Source of the DNA: Phil1 sp964612925
GTDB lineage: Bacteria; Bacillota; Clostridia; Christensenellales; CAG-138
NCBI GenBank assembly: GCA_964612925.1
Contig: CAZTFU010000003.1
Location: forward strand, 61,362-125,361
Reading direction: 5' to 3'
DNA length: 64,000 nt
The position numbers and the translations under genes are program-made. The notes under the pieces are model-generated. The model saw only the letters and a program-made list of their open reading frames with translations. It searched no databases and had not been told where the DNA came from. How positions within the stretch are numbered: the first letter of the stretch is position 1; each line of letters begins with the position of its first letter. Shown here one piece after another: positions 40,834-49,750 of the stretch.

Positions 40834-40874
40834 AAAAAAGGCCGCCGATCCTTCGCATGGCGTGACCGACAGCC
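40834..40874 (-). terminator. Terminator of the M18 peptidase gene
   Basis: 11-bp stem with G-U pairs between 40864-40874 and 40840-40850, followed on the minus strand by TTTTTT. Confidence 0.75.
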
Positions 40875-40928
40875 ATTATTTATATGGTTTTATTATCTAA
40901 AGTTTTTATTGTTCAGACAAATCGAACC

Positions 40929-42338
40929 TTATTTATAGTTTACAAAGAATTCGCGGTATGCGCGGCTGGTCATATACACGTCCGACTTGGCCACTATTTC
41001 CCAAGGTGCATGCATGCTGAGCATTGCAACGCCCGCATCTATAACATCCATGTCGTAGTTGGCCATTATGTAGGCTATCGTGCCGCCGCCGCCCTGGTCA
41101 ACCTTGCCAAGCTCGCTCGTCTGATATACTATACCGCCGTTGTTAAACAACGCACGAACCTTGCCCACAAGCTCGGCCGCGGCATCGTTTGCGCCGCTTT
41201 TACCGCGGGAACCCGTATATTTGACAAGGGTTATGCCCTGCCCGATGTTGGCAAAGTTTGCATTGTCGCCCACGCTCGGGTAGTTGGGGTCAAATGCCGC
41301 CGCAACATCCGCGCTGAGCAATGTGCTACGCGAAAGGGCACGCCTTATCGCAAGATCAGAGCAAGTGCCGCCGTTTGTAAGGGCAATCATCTCGCCAACC
41401 ATATTATTGAAGAACTGAGAACACATGCCTGTTGCGCCGATGCTTCCCACTTCTTCTTTATCAACATACAGCCCGACAAGCGTGCGCTGTGCCTTTTCTA
41501 TGCCGAGTATTGCCGCAAGCGAAGCATAGGAGCAAACACGATCGTCATGACCGTGAGCCACTATAAGGCCGCGGTCAAAGCCAACGTCCCTCGCCGCGCC
41601 CGCAGGTACGGCCTCAAGCTCGGCAGAGATGAAATCCTCCTCCGTTATGCCGTAACGTTCATTAAGCAACGCAAGCAATGCGGACTTAAACCTGTCGGAA
41701 GCTTCTGTATCGTCAACGGGCAGGCTGCCTATAAGTATGTTCAGCCCTTCGCCCTCTATGCCCTCTGCAAGCGTTTTGCCCATTTGATCCTTTGCAAGGT
41801 GCGGCAGAAGATCCGAAATATAGAACACGGGGTCGCCGCACTTATCGCCAACGGCTATTTCCACCTTTTCGCCGTTCGCCTTTACTATCACTCCGTAAAG
41901 GGCAAGGGGAAGCGCTGTCCACTGATACTTTTTAATACCGCCGTAATAGTGCGTTTTAAGCAGTGCCGTGCCGCCACCTTCATATACGGGGTTCTGCTTT
42001 ATGTCAAGCCGCGGGGAATCGATGTGGCTGCCGACTATATTCATGCCGTTTTCAATAGGCTCCTCACCAATCACGGCAAGCATAACGGCCTTGCCGCGGT
42101 TGTTGTAATACACCTTGTCGCCGGGTTTAAGCTGTGTCTTTTTGCATATGCAAACAAAGCCCGCTTCCTCGGCGCGACGGATTATCTCCGCGGCACAGCG
42201 GCGTTCCGTTTTGCTTTCATTCAAAAACGCTTTATAATCCTCACCCATATCCATACAGGCTTTGCGTTCGGCTTCGTTCAGCTTGTCCCAAACGTATGCG
42301 CGTTTGTAGGTCAAATCCTTGGTATCCTTGGTTTTCAT
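40929..42338 (-). CDS. M18 family aminopeptidase
   Basis: 469 residues from the ATG at 42338 behind GGAG. Metal-binding blocks: G-S-H-I-D-S-P-R, H-G-H-D-D-R-V, D-K-E-E-V-G-S and S-A-D-V-A-A-A-F-D-P. Cytosolic dinuclear-metal aminopeptidase that removes N-terminal residues, often acidic ones. The usual family length. Confidence 0.95.
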   Translation of the reverse strand: MKTKDTKDLTYKRAYVWDKLNEAERKACMDMGEDYKAFLNESKTERRCAAEIIRRAEEAGFVCICKKTQLKPGDKVYYNNRGKAVMLAVIGEEPIENGMNIVGSHIDSPRLDIKQNPVYEGGGTALLKTHYYGGIKKYQWTALPLALYGVIVKANGEKVEIAVGDKCGDPVFYISDLLPHLAKDQMGKTLAEGIEGEGLNILIGSLPVDDTEASDRFKSALLALLNERYGITEEDFISAELEAVPAGAARDVGFDRGLIVAHGHDDRVCSYASLAAILGIEKAQRTLVGLYVDKEEVGSIGATGMCSQFFNNMVGEMIALTNGGTCSDLAIRRALSRSTLLSADVAAAFDPNYPSVGDNANFANIGQGITLVKYTGSRGKSGANDAAAELVGKVRALFNNGGIVYQTSELGKVDQGGGGTIAYIMANYDMDVIDAGVAMLSMHAPWEIVAKSDVYMTSRAYREFFVNYK

Positions 42339-42436
42339 AGGCTCTCCTTCAGAAATTCTTATTATGATTAGCATACATCCATTCCGCCCATTAAGTCAAG
42401 TCGCGGCCATATAAAATGTGAGCTTATATAAAAAGT

Positions 42437-42463
42437 CCGAGAGTGCCTGTTGAGCATTCTCGG
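42437..42463 (-). terminator. Terminator of the sigH cluster
   Basis: 10-bp stem CCGAGAATGC/GCACTCTCGG (with a G-U pair) and a 7-base loop, followed on the minus strand by ACTTTTTATA. Confidence 0.8.
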
Positions 42464-42502
42464 GCATTCCGTGTTCATGGCGTTGAATTGTACTGCTTCA
42501 AT

Positions 42503-43138
42503 TCACCGTGTTTTCATATAAGCTTCTATCTTTTTCTTTATGCGTTGCAATGCATTGTCCACGGTTTTTGATCCGCGGCCGAGTGCCGCCGCTATTTCCT
42601 GATAGCTGTGCCCTTCAAGGAACAGCTCCAGCACGCTTTTTTCAAGCGGCGAAAGCATTGTGTTCAGCATGTTCGTCATATCCTCCATGCTTTCGCGGCT
42701 TATCATAAGTTCCTCGGGGTTATCCATTTTGGCGGCAGGCATAGTGTCTATCAATGTGCGTTCGCCATCCTCATCCGCCGCCTTATAAAAGGAAACATAG
42801 GTATTCAGCGGGGCATGTTTTTTGCGTGTTGCCTGCTTTATTGCGGTTATTATCTGGCGCACTATGCATATTTCCGCAAAAGCGCGAAAGCTCATATTAT
42901 GCTCCGTCTTATAATCGCGAACGGCCTTATAAAGGCCTATCATGCCCTCCTGTAAAAGGTCCTCCCTGTCCGCCCCTATAAGGAAATACGGTCTTGCCTT
43001 TATGCGCACAAGGTTTTTATGCCTTTCGCACAATGCTTCCTCAGCCCATTGTTCACCATTTCTGCAAAGCTCGATAAGTTCCTCGTCGCTAAGCTCCTCA
43101 GCATCCTTAAAGTCGTTGTTTTCGTTAATCTCTTCCAC
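42503..43138 (-). CDS. sigH: Sigma-70 family factor, sigma-H type
   Basis: 211 residues. Region 2 has D-L-x-Q-E-G-M-I-G-L-Y-K-A-V-R-D-Y, then S-F-R-A-F-A-E-I-C-I-x-R-Q-I; region 4 has E-G-H-S-Y-Q-E-I-A-A-A-L-G. Matches the early sporulation and stationary-phase sigma-H, and the gene order rlmB-sigH is the Firmicute one. The start is GTG at 43138, 7 bases after AAAGGG. Expected to work with Spo0A in starting sporulation. Confidence 0.92.
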   Translation of the reverse strand: MEEINENNDFKDAEELSDEELIELCRNGEQWAEEALCERHKNLVRIKARPYFLIGADREDLLQEGMIGLYKAVRDYKTEHNMSFRAFAEICIVRQIITAIKQATRKKHAPLNTYVSFYKAADEDGERTLIDTMPAAKMDNPEELMISRESMEDMTNMLNTMLSPLEKSVLELFLEGHSYQEIAAALGRGSKTVDNALQRIKKKIEAYMKTR

Positions 43139-43150
43139 GCCGTATACCCT

Positions 43151-44221
43151 TTATCGGTTTTTGGTTATTCCGTCCTGCCTGCGTTTTTCAAACATCAAAA
43201 CCGCCGCGGCAACGGCCGCATTAAGCGAATCTATCTGCCCGAACATGGGTATGGACACAAGGAAATCACACTTTTCCTTAACGAGTCTGCTTATGCCGTC
43301 GCCCTCGCTACCTATTACAAGCGCAAGCGCGCCCTCCATTTTTGCACTCGTCATGGCCGTGCCGCTCATGTCGGCGCCCGCTACCCAAAGTCCCTCGTCC
43401 TTCAGCCTTGCTATTGCATTTGATATGTTCGCAACGCGAGCTATATGCGCATATTCAACCGCACCCGCACTTGCCTTGCATGCGGCGGCGGTAACACTTA
43501 CCGCACGGCGGCGCGGGATTATTATGCCGTGTGCGCCCGCACAAACGGCACTACGTATTATGGAGCCGAGATTATGCGGATCTTCTATACCGTCAAGTAT
43601 TATTATGAACGGCTTTTCGCCCTTTTCCTTGGCATAATCGAGTATATCCGCAATTTCGCAATACTCAACGCCCGGCACCATTGCAACTATGCCCTGGTGG
43701 TTGCCCGTTTTTTGTCCATGGCCGAACGGCATGCACAGCTCATCAAGCTTTTCGCGCACAACGCTGTCAACCCGTATGTTATTGTCACGCGCAAGGTTCA
43801 CTATTTCCCTTAATGAACCGTCCATTTCCTTGGTAACAAGCACCTTGTCTATGCTCCTGCCGCTGCGCACGGCCTCCCGCACGGCATTGCGGCCCATTAT
43901 AAGGTATGGGAGCTCGTCCTGCTCGGCATTGTCGCGGTTGTTAAGTTCGGCCTGCTTGTCGGTTGCCTTTATGCTTTCTTCCTTTTTTGCCTTGTCAAAG
44001 CGGCCCTCGGCATTGTCACGTTTTTTATAATACCGTTTCTGTTCGCCCTCGTCGCTTTGGCGGTCGTTGCGGTTGTATTGTTTTCTGCTGCCTTCAGCCC
44101 TTTTGCCGCCGCGCTCCTGTCGGCTTGAATAAGTCACGGGCTTTCCGTCGCGGAATACCACTTCATTTTCATTGCTCCGCTCATCGCGGCGGTAGCTGCG
44201 GCTGTTACGATACTGAGCCAT
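43151..44221 (-). CDS. rlmB: 23S rRNA (guanosine 2251-2'-O) methyltransferase RlmB
   Basis: 356 residues. The C-terminal 250 residues are a SPOUT methyltransferase with an L30e-like substrate-binding domain: G-R-N-A-V-x-E-A, N-L-G-S-I-I-R-S, I-G-S-E-G-D-G-I-S and I-P-M-F-G-x-I-D-S-L-N-A-A-V-A. An extension of about 100 very charged residues (Arg, Lys, Glu, Gln) comes first, unlike short RlmB proteins; it probably binds RNA. Confidence 0.92.
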   Translation of the reverse strand: MAQYRNSRSYRRDERSNENEVVFRDGKPVTYSSRQERGGKRAEGSRKQYNRNDRQSDEGEQKRYYKKRDNAEGRFDKAKKEESIKATDKQAELNNRDNAEQDELPYLIMGRNAVREAVRSGRSIDKVLVTKEMDGSLREIVNLARDNNIRVDSVVREKLDELCMPFGHGQKTGNHQGIVAMVPGVEYCEIADILDYAKEKGEKPFIIILDGIEDPHNLGSIIRSAVCAGAHGIIIPRRRAVSVTAAACKASAGAVEYAHIARVANISNAIARLKDEGLWVAGADMSGTAMTSAKMEGALALVIGSEGDGISRLVKEKCDFLVSIPMFGQIDSLNAAVAAAVLMFEKRRQDGITKNR

Positions 44222-44247
44222 AATTGTTTCTCCTTAAAATTATTGCG

Positions 44248-45015
44248 TTATATGCAGTTTTCGCGTGCAAAGCGGGATATTTCAATATCATCCGCACCAA
44301 GCGCGGCAATGCGTTTTAATTCTTCGAGCGTTTCGCGTACCTGTTGCGCCTTACCGCAACTCATCTTCCCTTCGGGGCATGCGCCGGCTATGCAGCTCGG
44401 CCCGCATATGCTGAACAGTGACGGTGCTTCCCTTATGCACATTCCAAGCATTGCCCACGCAAGCGCGCGTATTTCCCACTGGGCACGGTTGCAGCAGCGC
44501 AGTGAGAAAAAGTGCATAAGCTCACGCGCATTCATTGTGTACACCATGCGCGTTTCCGCGGCATTGGGCAAAAGAAAACGCGCATCCTCCGCGGGTATGC
44601 CCTCGTTTAACCAATGCTGATAAAATGACTCGCACTGCTGTATTTGCTCTATATATTTAAGCTCCGCATCCTCCCCAAGTGCCTTTATACTCGGTGGGAC
44701 TATATAATCAAGCGCATTCTTTTTAACATAGCGCTGAGACTGCACCGAAAAGCTTGCTATGCGGTGCCGTGTTATCTGCGCAAGCAATGCACGGCTAACG
44801 CCCTGCGCCGCAAACGTAAATGATGCATGCTCTATGGGAGATAAGTGCCCCATTGAGATAAGCTTTTGTACAAAGCTTTCGCTTTTGCCCTGCACGGCAT
44901 CTTTAAGCGAAAGAATGTCGCTGTCGCTGTAACACAATCTGCCCGCAAGGGCTATTGCCGTTTCCGGCTCTGGTGTGTGGCAAAGCAATAATGCTTCCAT
45001 TTTTCTTTGTGGCAT
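44248..45015 (-). CDS. thyX: Flavin-dependent thymidylate synthase ThyX
   Basis: 255 residues with the ThyX motif R-H-R-I-A-S-F-S-V-x-S-x-R, the early H-x-S-x-x-E-H-A motif and the E-T-R-M-V-Y-T-M-N-A-R-E-L-M-H-F-F segment. Makes dTMP from dUMP with FAD and NADPH and methylene-tetrahydrofolate. Located between mrnC and rlmB as in other Firmicutes. GGGAGGAAGG before the ATG at 45015. Confidence 0.95.
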   Translation of the reverse strand: MPQRKMEALLLCHTPEPETAIALAGRLCYSDSDILSLKDAVQGKSESFVQKLISMGHLSPIEHASFTFAAQGVSRALLAQITRHRIASFSVQSQRYVKKNALDYIVPPSIKALGEDAELKYIEQIQQCESFYQHWLNEGIPAEDARFLLPNAAETRMVYTMNARELMHFFSLRCCNRAQWEIRALAWAMLGMCIREAPSLFSICGPSCIAGACPEGKMSCGKAQQVRETLEELKRIAALGADDIEISRFARENCI

Positions 45016-45031
45016 GGTTCCTTCCTCCCGT

Positions 45032-45472
45032 TTATTGCAGTATTGTTTTCATAAGCTCGCTAAGGCGATCATCCCGCCCCATTAGGTAGAGATAGCCTAT
45101 AAGCGCCTCAACCCCCGTTGCGGTACGATAATCCGTAATGCTTGCATTTTTGGCCACCGTGCCCATGTGGGAATTGCGGCCGCGCTTGTATATGCTCATC
45201 TCTTCCTCGCTGAGCATGGGTTCTATTTTGCGAAATCCCTCCGCCTGCCCCTTTGCACACACGCGCTTGGCACTTAAAAGGTGCAGTTCGTGAACCTTTG
45301 CATCAACATTTGTAACAAGCATAGTGCGCACATAAAGGTCAAATACCGTATCACCGATAAATGCCAAATTAAGCACAGGGAGCTGTGCCGCTTTAACATC
45401 CTGCCCCGCGTTTGGCAGGGCACTGCGTATCATGGCCATGATTGAGCCGAATTGTTCAAAAGAATTGTCCAT
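45032..45472 (-). CDS. mrnC: Mini-ribonuclease III
   Basis: 146 residues, RNase III catalytic domain only, with L-A-F-I-G-D-T-V-F-D-L-Y-V-R and the metal-binding G-V-E-A-L-I-G-Y-L-Y. Processes 23S rRNA precursor. No ribosome site precedes the ATG at 45472; TATAAT ends 8 bases before it, so translation may start on a leaderless mRNA. First of the mrnC-thyX-rlmB-sigH group. Confidence 0.92.
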   Translation of the reverse strand: MDNSFEQFGSIMAMIRSALPNAGQDVKAAQLPVLNLAFIGDTVFDLYVRTMLVTNVDAKVHELHLLSAKRVCAKGQAEGFRKIEPMLSEEEMSIYKRGRNSHMGTVAKNASITDYRTATGVEALIGYLYLMGRDDRLSELMKTILQ

Positions 45473-45479
45473 ATGTCAC

Positions 45480-45509
45480 ATTATAAGTCACTGTCGGTTT
45501 TTTTTGCAA
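45480..45509 (-). promoter_or_regulatory. Promoter of mrnC, probable leaderless start
   Basis: On the minus strand TTGCAA (45504-45509), 18 bases, TATAAT (45480-45485), then GTGACAT and the start codon. This reproduces the layout before the ATG at 22857, where TATAAT is followed by TGACAT and ATG. Confidence 0.6.
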
Positions 45510-45519
45510 CCGCTAAGCG

Positions 45520-46641
45520 TTATCCTTCGGGCGTAACATCATCGTAGAAAACAGTCAGCATGGTGTCAACAATGCTTTGCTGATACAGCGTAAGCTCAAC
45601 ATGGTCCTCATCGCTTACCGTGGATTCCCCTTCAAGCTTATATATATCGCCCGAAAAGTCCATGCCCGCCGCAATTGTTGCAAGGTATGAAAGCTCCGCC
45701 ACGTCAAGGTCGCTTAAAATATACTTACTCAGCGAAGAATAAAGGTTTATCACACACGTTGGGTTTTCCTTTATTTTCTGCTTTGCGGTCTGTATCATGG
45801 CAAGCATATACTGCTTTTGGCGGCTCATCCTGTCCGTATTTCCTTCTGCCGTGTGAAACCGCGCCCTTATATATGCAGAGGCTTGCTTGCCGTTGAGCGT
45901 TACCACCTCGCCTTTTTTCAGCGCCTTACAGCCCGATAAGTTTTCAAACGGATAATCACCAAGCACCGTCACGGTTATTCCGCCAAGCGCATCGTTAAGC
46001 TCCGCCACGCCGCCCATATAATAAGTCGCGTACCCATCTATCTGAAGACCGTAAAACAGCGCCGATACCGCCTCACAGCACAGTTCACAGCTTACATCAA
46101 GCCCATCCCCGTATGAATAGGAAAGCGCGATCTGTGTCCTTGCAACGCCCGATGTATTGCCTTCCTTATCAAGTATTGCCACGTCGCACATGGTATCTCG
46201 ATTTATCGCAATAAGGGACATTTCATTGTTCACCGTATCAAGTGAAGCAAGTATAAGCACGTCGGCTTGGTTATCGTTGCCGTATTTAAGCGGGGAACTC
46301 GGCTTCTTTTTCGAGTCAACCCCTATAAACAGCAGATTTATAAGCCCTTCTTTATACTTATAGTACCTGCCGTTGCTTGTGATGTCATAATCTATCTTCA
46401 CCTCCGGCGTTGGTATAGGGTCCGCAACCGCCGTTTGGCTGTCTTTGTTCTCATCCTCATCGACCGCAGGTGTACTCGGTATTTCAACAATTTGCGGCAC
46501 CTTGGTTTCCTTATTCATAAGTGAGGCGCGGCCGCCAAGCCATATTCCCGCCGCCGTACACACAAGCACGACCGTTACCGCCGCAAGTATTATAAATGCA
46601 AGCAGCAGCGGGTGTAGCTTCCGTTTTTGTTGCTTTTCCAT
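45520..46641 (-). CDS. LCP (LytR-CpsA-Psr) family cell wall polymer ligase
   Basis: 373 residues: short basic start, membrane helix (about 12-33), Pro-rich spacer, then the LCP domain with L-L-F-I-G-V-D, D-V-L-I-L-A-S-L-D, S-L-I-A-I-N-R-D-T-M, G-G-V-A-E-L-N-D-A and A-Y-I-R-A-R-F. LCP enzymes attach teichoic acid or capsule-like polymers to peptidoglycan outside the membrane. The start lies 5 bases after the sortase gene, so the two are co-transcribed and work at the wall. Confidence 0.92.
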   Translation of the reverse strand: MEKQQKRKLHPLLLAFIILAAVTVVLVCTAAGIWLGGRASLMNKETKVPQIVEIPSTPAVDEDENKDSQTAVADPIPTPEVKIDYDITSNGRYYKYKEGLINLLFIGVDSKKKPSSPLKYGNDNQADVLILASLDTVNNEMSLIAINRDTMCDVAILDKEGNTSGVARTQIALSYSYGDGLDVSCELCCEAVSALFYGLQIDGYATYYMGGVAELNDALGGITVTVLGDYPFENLSGCKALKKGEVVTLNGKQASAYIRARFHTAEGNTDRMSRQKQYMLAMIQTAKQKIKENPTCVINLYSSLSKYILSDLDVAELSYLATIAAGMDFSGDIYKLEGESTVSDEDHVELTLYQQSIVDTMLTVFYDDVTPEG

Positions 46642-46646
46642 GGCGC

Positions 46647-47492
46647 TTACTCCGCCGTGCTTACGGTAAGCAGGTACTGCCCGACAAGTTTAGCCTGAAC
46701 CAGATACCTCTGCATGCGGTTTTGCTTGTAGCAGGTAGAAAGGGTAAGCACCTTGTCACCGAATTTGGGGAACATGTCCCTATTGTAGTTGGTGTTCACA
46801 CCGTCTTTCAAACTGTCGAAATAGGCGTTGAACTCATCCTCATCATCAAAGTCGTGGCAGAGTAGAAGGTGCTCACTGCTGTGAGGATATGCGGCAAACA
46901 CCGCGTATTCATACACCGCATCGCTCATGTAGATATACACCGTTCCGTGAGAAGCAAAATATTCGGGATCCGCATAGTTGTTAAGAGTGGCGAACATGGT
47001 GCCGTTTTTACGGTTATGCCCGTAAAGCACTGTAACAGAATCCGAAAAATCAAGTGAATTATACCTTTGTGAAAAAATGCTGCCGCCCGAGTAGAAGCTG
47101 CGATCAACCGCATGGTCGGAATAAAACTCGTCATCGTCCGCGCTTTGCACAACGGCGTAATTTATAAGCGTATTCGGTATTTCTATCCAGCCGTGTATAT
47201 CGGTATTCACGTTATGCAGTGCATTAAAATCTACACTGCGGAAAGTTTGCCGCTCAAGCTGAGGCTCCTCCTCCGTATTATCTGGCGTGGGCAACTCGGC
47301 AGTCTCGTTAGGCTGCTCAGTTTCAACATTTTCGGGCACAACCACGGCCGCCACGGGTGCAAGCTCCTCCGCAAGCCTATTATTAAGGTCATTGCCGCGA
47401 ATATATTGAATTATATAAAGTATACATGCCGCGCACACCGCCGCCATTATTACGGCGAATATGCCAAGCACTATCTTTACGGATTTTTTCAT
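46647..47492 (-). CDS. Class B sortase
   Basis: 281 residues from the ATG at 47492 (GGGAG ahead), with a membrane helix at the N-terminus, a Pro/Glu spacer and the sortase domain: catalytic His in V-L-Y-G-H-N, Cys 254 in T-L-S-T-C, and an Arg shortly after. The N-terminal helical part and D-I-H-G-W-I-E-I-P fit class B. Links a sorting-signal protein to the wall; the likely substrate is the small protein at 47594-47851 upstream. Confidence 0.93.
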   Translation of the reverse strand: MKKSVKIVLGIFAVIMAAVCAACILYIIQYIRGNDLNNRLAEELAPVAAVVVPENVETEQPNETAELPTPDNTEEEPQLERQTFRSVDFNALHNVNTDIHGWIEIPNTLINYAVVQSADDDEFYSDHAVDRSFYSGGSIFSQRYNSLDFSDSVTVLYGHNRKNGTMFATLNNYADPEYFASHGTVYIYMSDAVYEYAVFAAYPHSSEHLLLCHDFDDEDEFNAYFDSLKDGVNTNYNRDMFPKFGDKVLTLSTCYKQNRMQRYLVQAKLVGQYLLTVSTAE

Positions 47493-47537
47493 TGGCAAGC
47501 ATCTCCCATAAAAGTGGTTATCAAGCGTAAAAAAACG

Positions 47538-47565
47538 CCCCATAAACGGCCATGCATTTATGGGG
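47538..47565 (-). terminator. Terminator between sortase substrate and sortase genes
   Basis: 9-bp stem CCCCATAAA/TTTATGGGG, 10-base loop, followed on the minus strand by CGTTTTTTTACG. Placed before the sortase gene, it would make the substrate transcript abundant and the sortase transcript a readthrough product. Confidence 0.75.
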
Positions 47566-47593
47566 AGCCATTTTGTTACCTATCGGTTTTGGC

Positions 47594-47851
47594 TTACGCC
47601 TTTACCTTTTTGCCGATAAACAGCGCAACGCCGCCACACAGCACCGCAAGAAGCACAACGCTTTCGATGCCGAACTGATAGCCGGTCTGCGGAGAAGAAG
47701 GATCCTTCTCAATATCGGTATTGCCATGTTCCGGGCTTGTAACATCGGCACTGTCACCGAGGTTCATGGTTGCGGAATCGGCCAGTGCCACTGCCGCAAA
47801 GCCTGCCACAAGAGCAAATATCAGCACGAGTGCAAGAAATCTTTTCATCAT
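47594..47851 (-). CDS. Very short sortase substrate with SPQTG signal
   Basis: 85 residues: signal peptide (about 1-24, ending ALA), about 33 residues of mature sequence rich in Ser, Asp, Thr and Pro, the sorting motif S-P-Q-T-G, a hydrophobic stretch and a K-K-V-K-A tail. Class B sortases of Clostridia, such as C. difficile SrtB, accept S/N/P-P/V-x-T-G motifs, so this matches the next gene. After processing only a peptide of about 30 residues would be left on the wall. GGAGGGG before two adjacent ATGs. Function unknown. Confidence 0.8.
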   Translation of the reverse strand: MMKRFLALVLIFALVAGFAAVALADSATMNLGDSADVTSPEHGNTDIEKDPSSPQTGYQFGIESVVLLAVLCGGVALFIGKKVKA

Positions 47852-47926
47852 TATCCCCTCCAGGCAAAATCTATCCCTACGGATAGGTATAGTATAGCGC
47901 AGTATCGTCGGATTTACAAGAGTTTT

Positions 47927-49729
47927 TTATAACTTTTTCGTGGCTGTTTGTATTAAAACAGTATCCTCGGCATTTACCTCAAAAACCGTTGTGTCATCCA
48001 CCTTATACACCCTTTGACACATGCCCAAAACGCTCGGGCGGTGCGTTGTGACTATGCAGGTTTTATGAGGGTGCGCACGGATTATGGATTCCAGCACGCG
48101 CTTTTCCGTGTCAACATCCAGTGCGGAGGTCGCCTCATCCAGCAGCACTATGGGCGCATCCCTGAGCACGGCACGCGCTATCGCAATGCGTTGTGCCTGT
48201 CCCTCCGATAGGCCGTGGCCGTGTTCTCCAACGGTAGAATATATGCCGTTTTCGGTTTTGCACACAAATTCCCACGCGCAGGCAACTTTAAGCGCGGCCT
48301 CTATCTCATCGTCGGTTGCGTTTTCCTTGACCATTCTCAAGTTGTCCGCTATCGTGCCCGCAACAAGTGTGTTCCCCTGCGGAACATAGGAAAAAAGCTG
48401 TCTGTGCCCCGCGTTCAGCCTTTCGCGACAGCCGTATGTATCATAAAGGCACACCTCGCCCTCAATCGGCTTTATAAGCGAAAGCATAAGGCGAAGCAGT
48501 GTCGTCTTGCCCCCGCCCGAGGGCCCTATCATGGCAACTATCTCGCCCGGTGACGCCGAAACATTGACCCCGCTCAACACATGCTTGCCCTTATCGTAGG
48601 CAAACACTACGTCCTTCATTTCAAGTTTCAAGCCCTTATCGCCGTTAAGCGCGGTGCCGTCACCCGTATCCTCAGGCGGTATTGCCATAAGCTCGCGTAC
48701 CCTTGACGCCGAAACCGACGCATTGAGGAACGAGGGCAGTGTTTTCACAAGCGAATTAAATGCGGATGAAAGCCGCGCCCCCTGCGAAATAAAAAGCGTC
48801 ATCGTGCCATAGAGTATCTTCCCGCTCCACAAAAGGTAAAGGCAATAGCAAAACGTAGCCATCTGCACGGCGGAACCGAGAAGAGAAAGTGCGGCCTCCG
48901 TTTTTATGCTAAAGCCGTTGTATTCAAGCGTTACATCCTTATATTGCTGCTGCAAAGTGCGCAACCTTTCACTCTGCCTATGCGTTATGCCAAAGCTTTT
49001 TATTGAATCAAGGCCACTCAGCGTTTCCGCCTCAAATGACATTATGCTGCTGCTAACCTCTCGAGTCTTGTGGCCGAAGCCGTGCATCTTTGCCATTAGC
49101 CGCCTTGCGCTCAGCACAAGAAACGGCGCGCTTGAAAGCGCAAGCAGTGCCATTATCGCATCATAATAGAGTATTGCAAGCAGCGTTATGGCAAATGTGT
49201 ATATCGATATTATAAGATCGGGCAACCAGCTTATTGCGTTTGAGGCTACCGTTGACGCATCCGAATTAAGGCGGTTAAGTATGTCCCCGTCGGGAAAATC
49301 GTTCAGTCTGCTCCAATCCGCCTCGATAACGCGGTCAAACACCTCCGACTGAATATCGTTGTTCACCTTTACCGAAACACGCGCCGATATTCGCGATACG
49401 GCACTTTTCAGCACAATGCTCACTGCGGTCGATATAAGCATTATCGTTATCACAAGCCACAGCCGTTCCGTATCGTAGCCCGTTATTATATCTATCGTAT
49501 ATTTGCTTGCAACGGCGGAGGCGAGCGCAAAGGATGAGCTCAATATGCCCATAAGCGTATACACCGCAACGGCCGTTTTGTACCTTCGCGTATATGCGCC
49601 TATCCACTTCCAATCTTCAATTATCGTCCCGAACGTGCCGTTTTTTATTTTGCCGATAATGGTGCCAAGTGCCTGTGAACCGAGCACGCGGCGCTCATTG
49701 GCATCGTTTCGGGTGGTATCGTGCGGCAT
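47927..49729 (-). CDS. ABC exporter (membrane-ATPase fusion)
   Basis: 600 residues from the ATG at 49729, 5 bases after GGAGG. Six helices in the first 330 residues, then Walker A G-P-S-G-G-G-K-T-T, signature L-S-E-G-Q, Walker B I-V-L-L-D-E-A-T-S-A-L-D and T-T-H-R as H-loop. It lies between the capsule-type kinases and the sortase group. A role in export of a peptide or surface component is possible; the sequence does not show the substrate. Confidence 0.88.
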   Translation of the reverse strand: MPHDTTRNDANERRVLGSQALGTIIGKIKNGTFGTIIEDWKWIGAYTRRYKTAVAVYTLMGILSSSFALASAVASKYTIDIITGYDTERLWLVITIMLISTAVSIVLKSAVSRISARVSVKVNNDIQSEVFDRVIEADWSRLNDFPDGDILNRLNSDASTVASNAISWLPDLIISIYTFAITLLAILYYDAIMALLALSSAPFLVLSARRLMAKMHGFGHKTREVSSSIMSFEAETLSGLDSIKSFGITHRQSERLRTLQQQYKDVTLEYNGFSIKTEAALSLLGSAVQMATFCYCLYLLWSGKILYGTMTLFISQGARLSSAFNSLVKTLPSFLNASVSASRVRELMAIPPEDTGDGTALNGDKGLKLEMKDVVFAYDKGKHVLSGVNVSASPGEIVAMIGPSGGGKTTLLRLMLSLIKPIEGEVCLYDTYGCRERLNAGHRQLFSYVPQGNTLVAGTIADNLRMVKENATDDEIEAALKVACAWEFVCKTENGIYSTVGEHGHGLSEGQAQRIAIARAVLRDAPIVLLDEATSALDVDTEKRVLESIIRAHPHKTCIVTTHRPSVLGMCQRVYKVDDTTVFEVNAEDTVLIQTATKKL

Positions 49730-49750
49730 GTCATCCTCCTGCACACAAGG

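Noticed and set aside
40884..42371. Open frame of 495 codons on the plus strand opposite the M18 peptidase gene
   Set aside because: It is the antisense shadow of a clearly conserved gene, its protein has no recognisable motif, and there is no ribosome site.
49729..49744. GTG start of the ABC exporter upstream of 49729
   Set aside because: No ribosome site, whereas the ATG at 49729 has GGAGG at the right distance.
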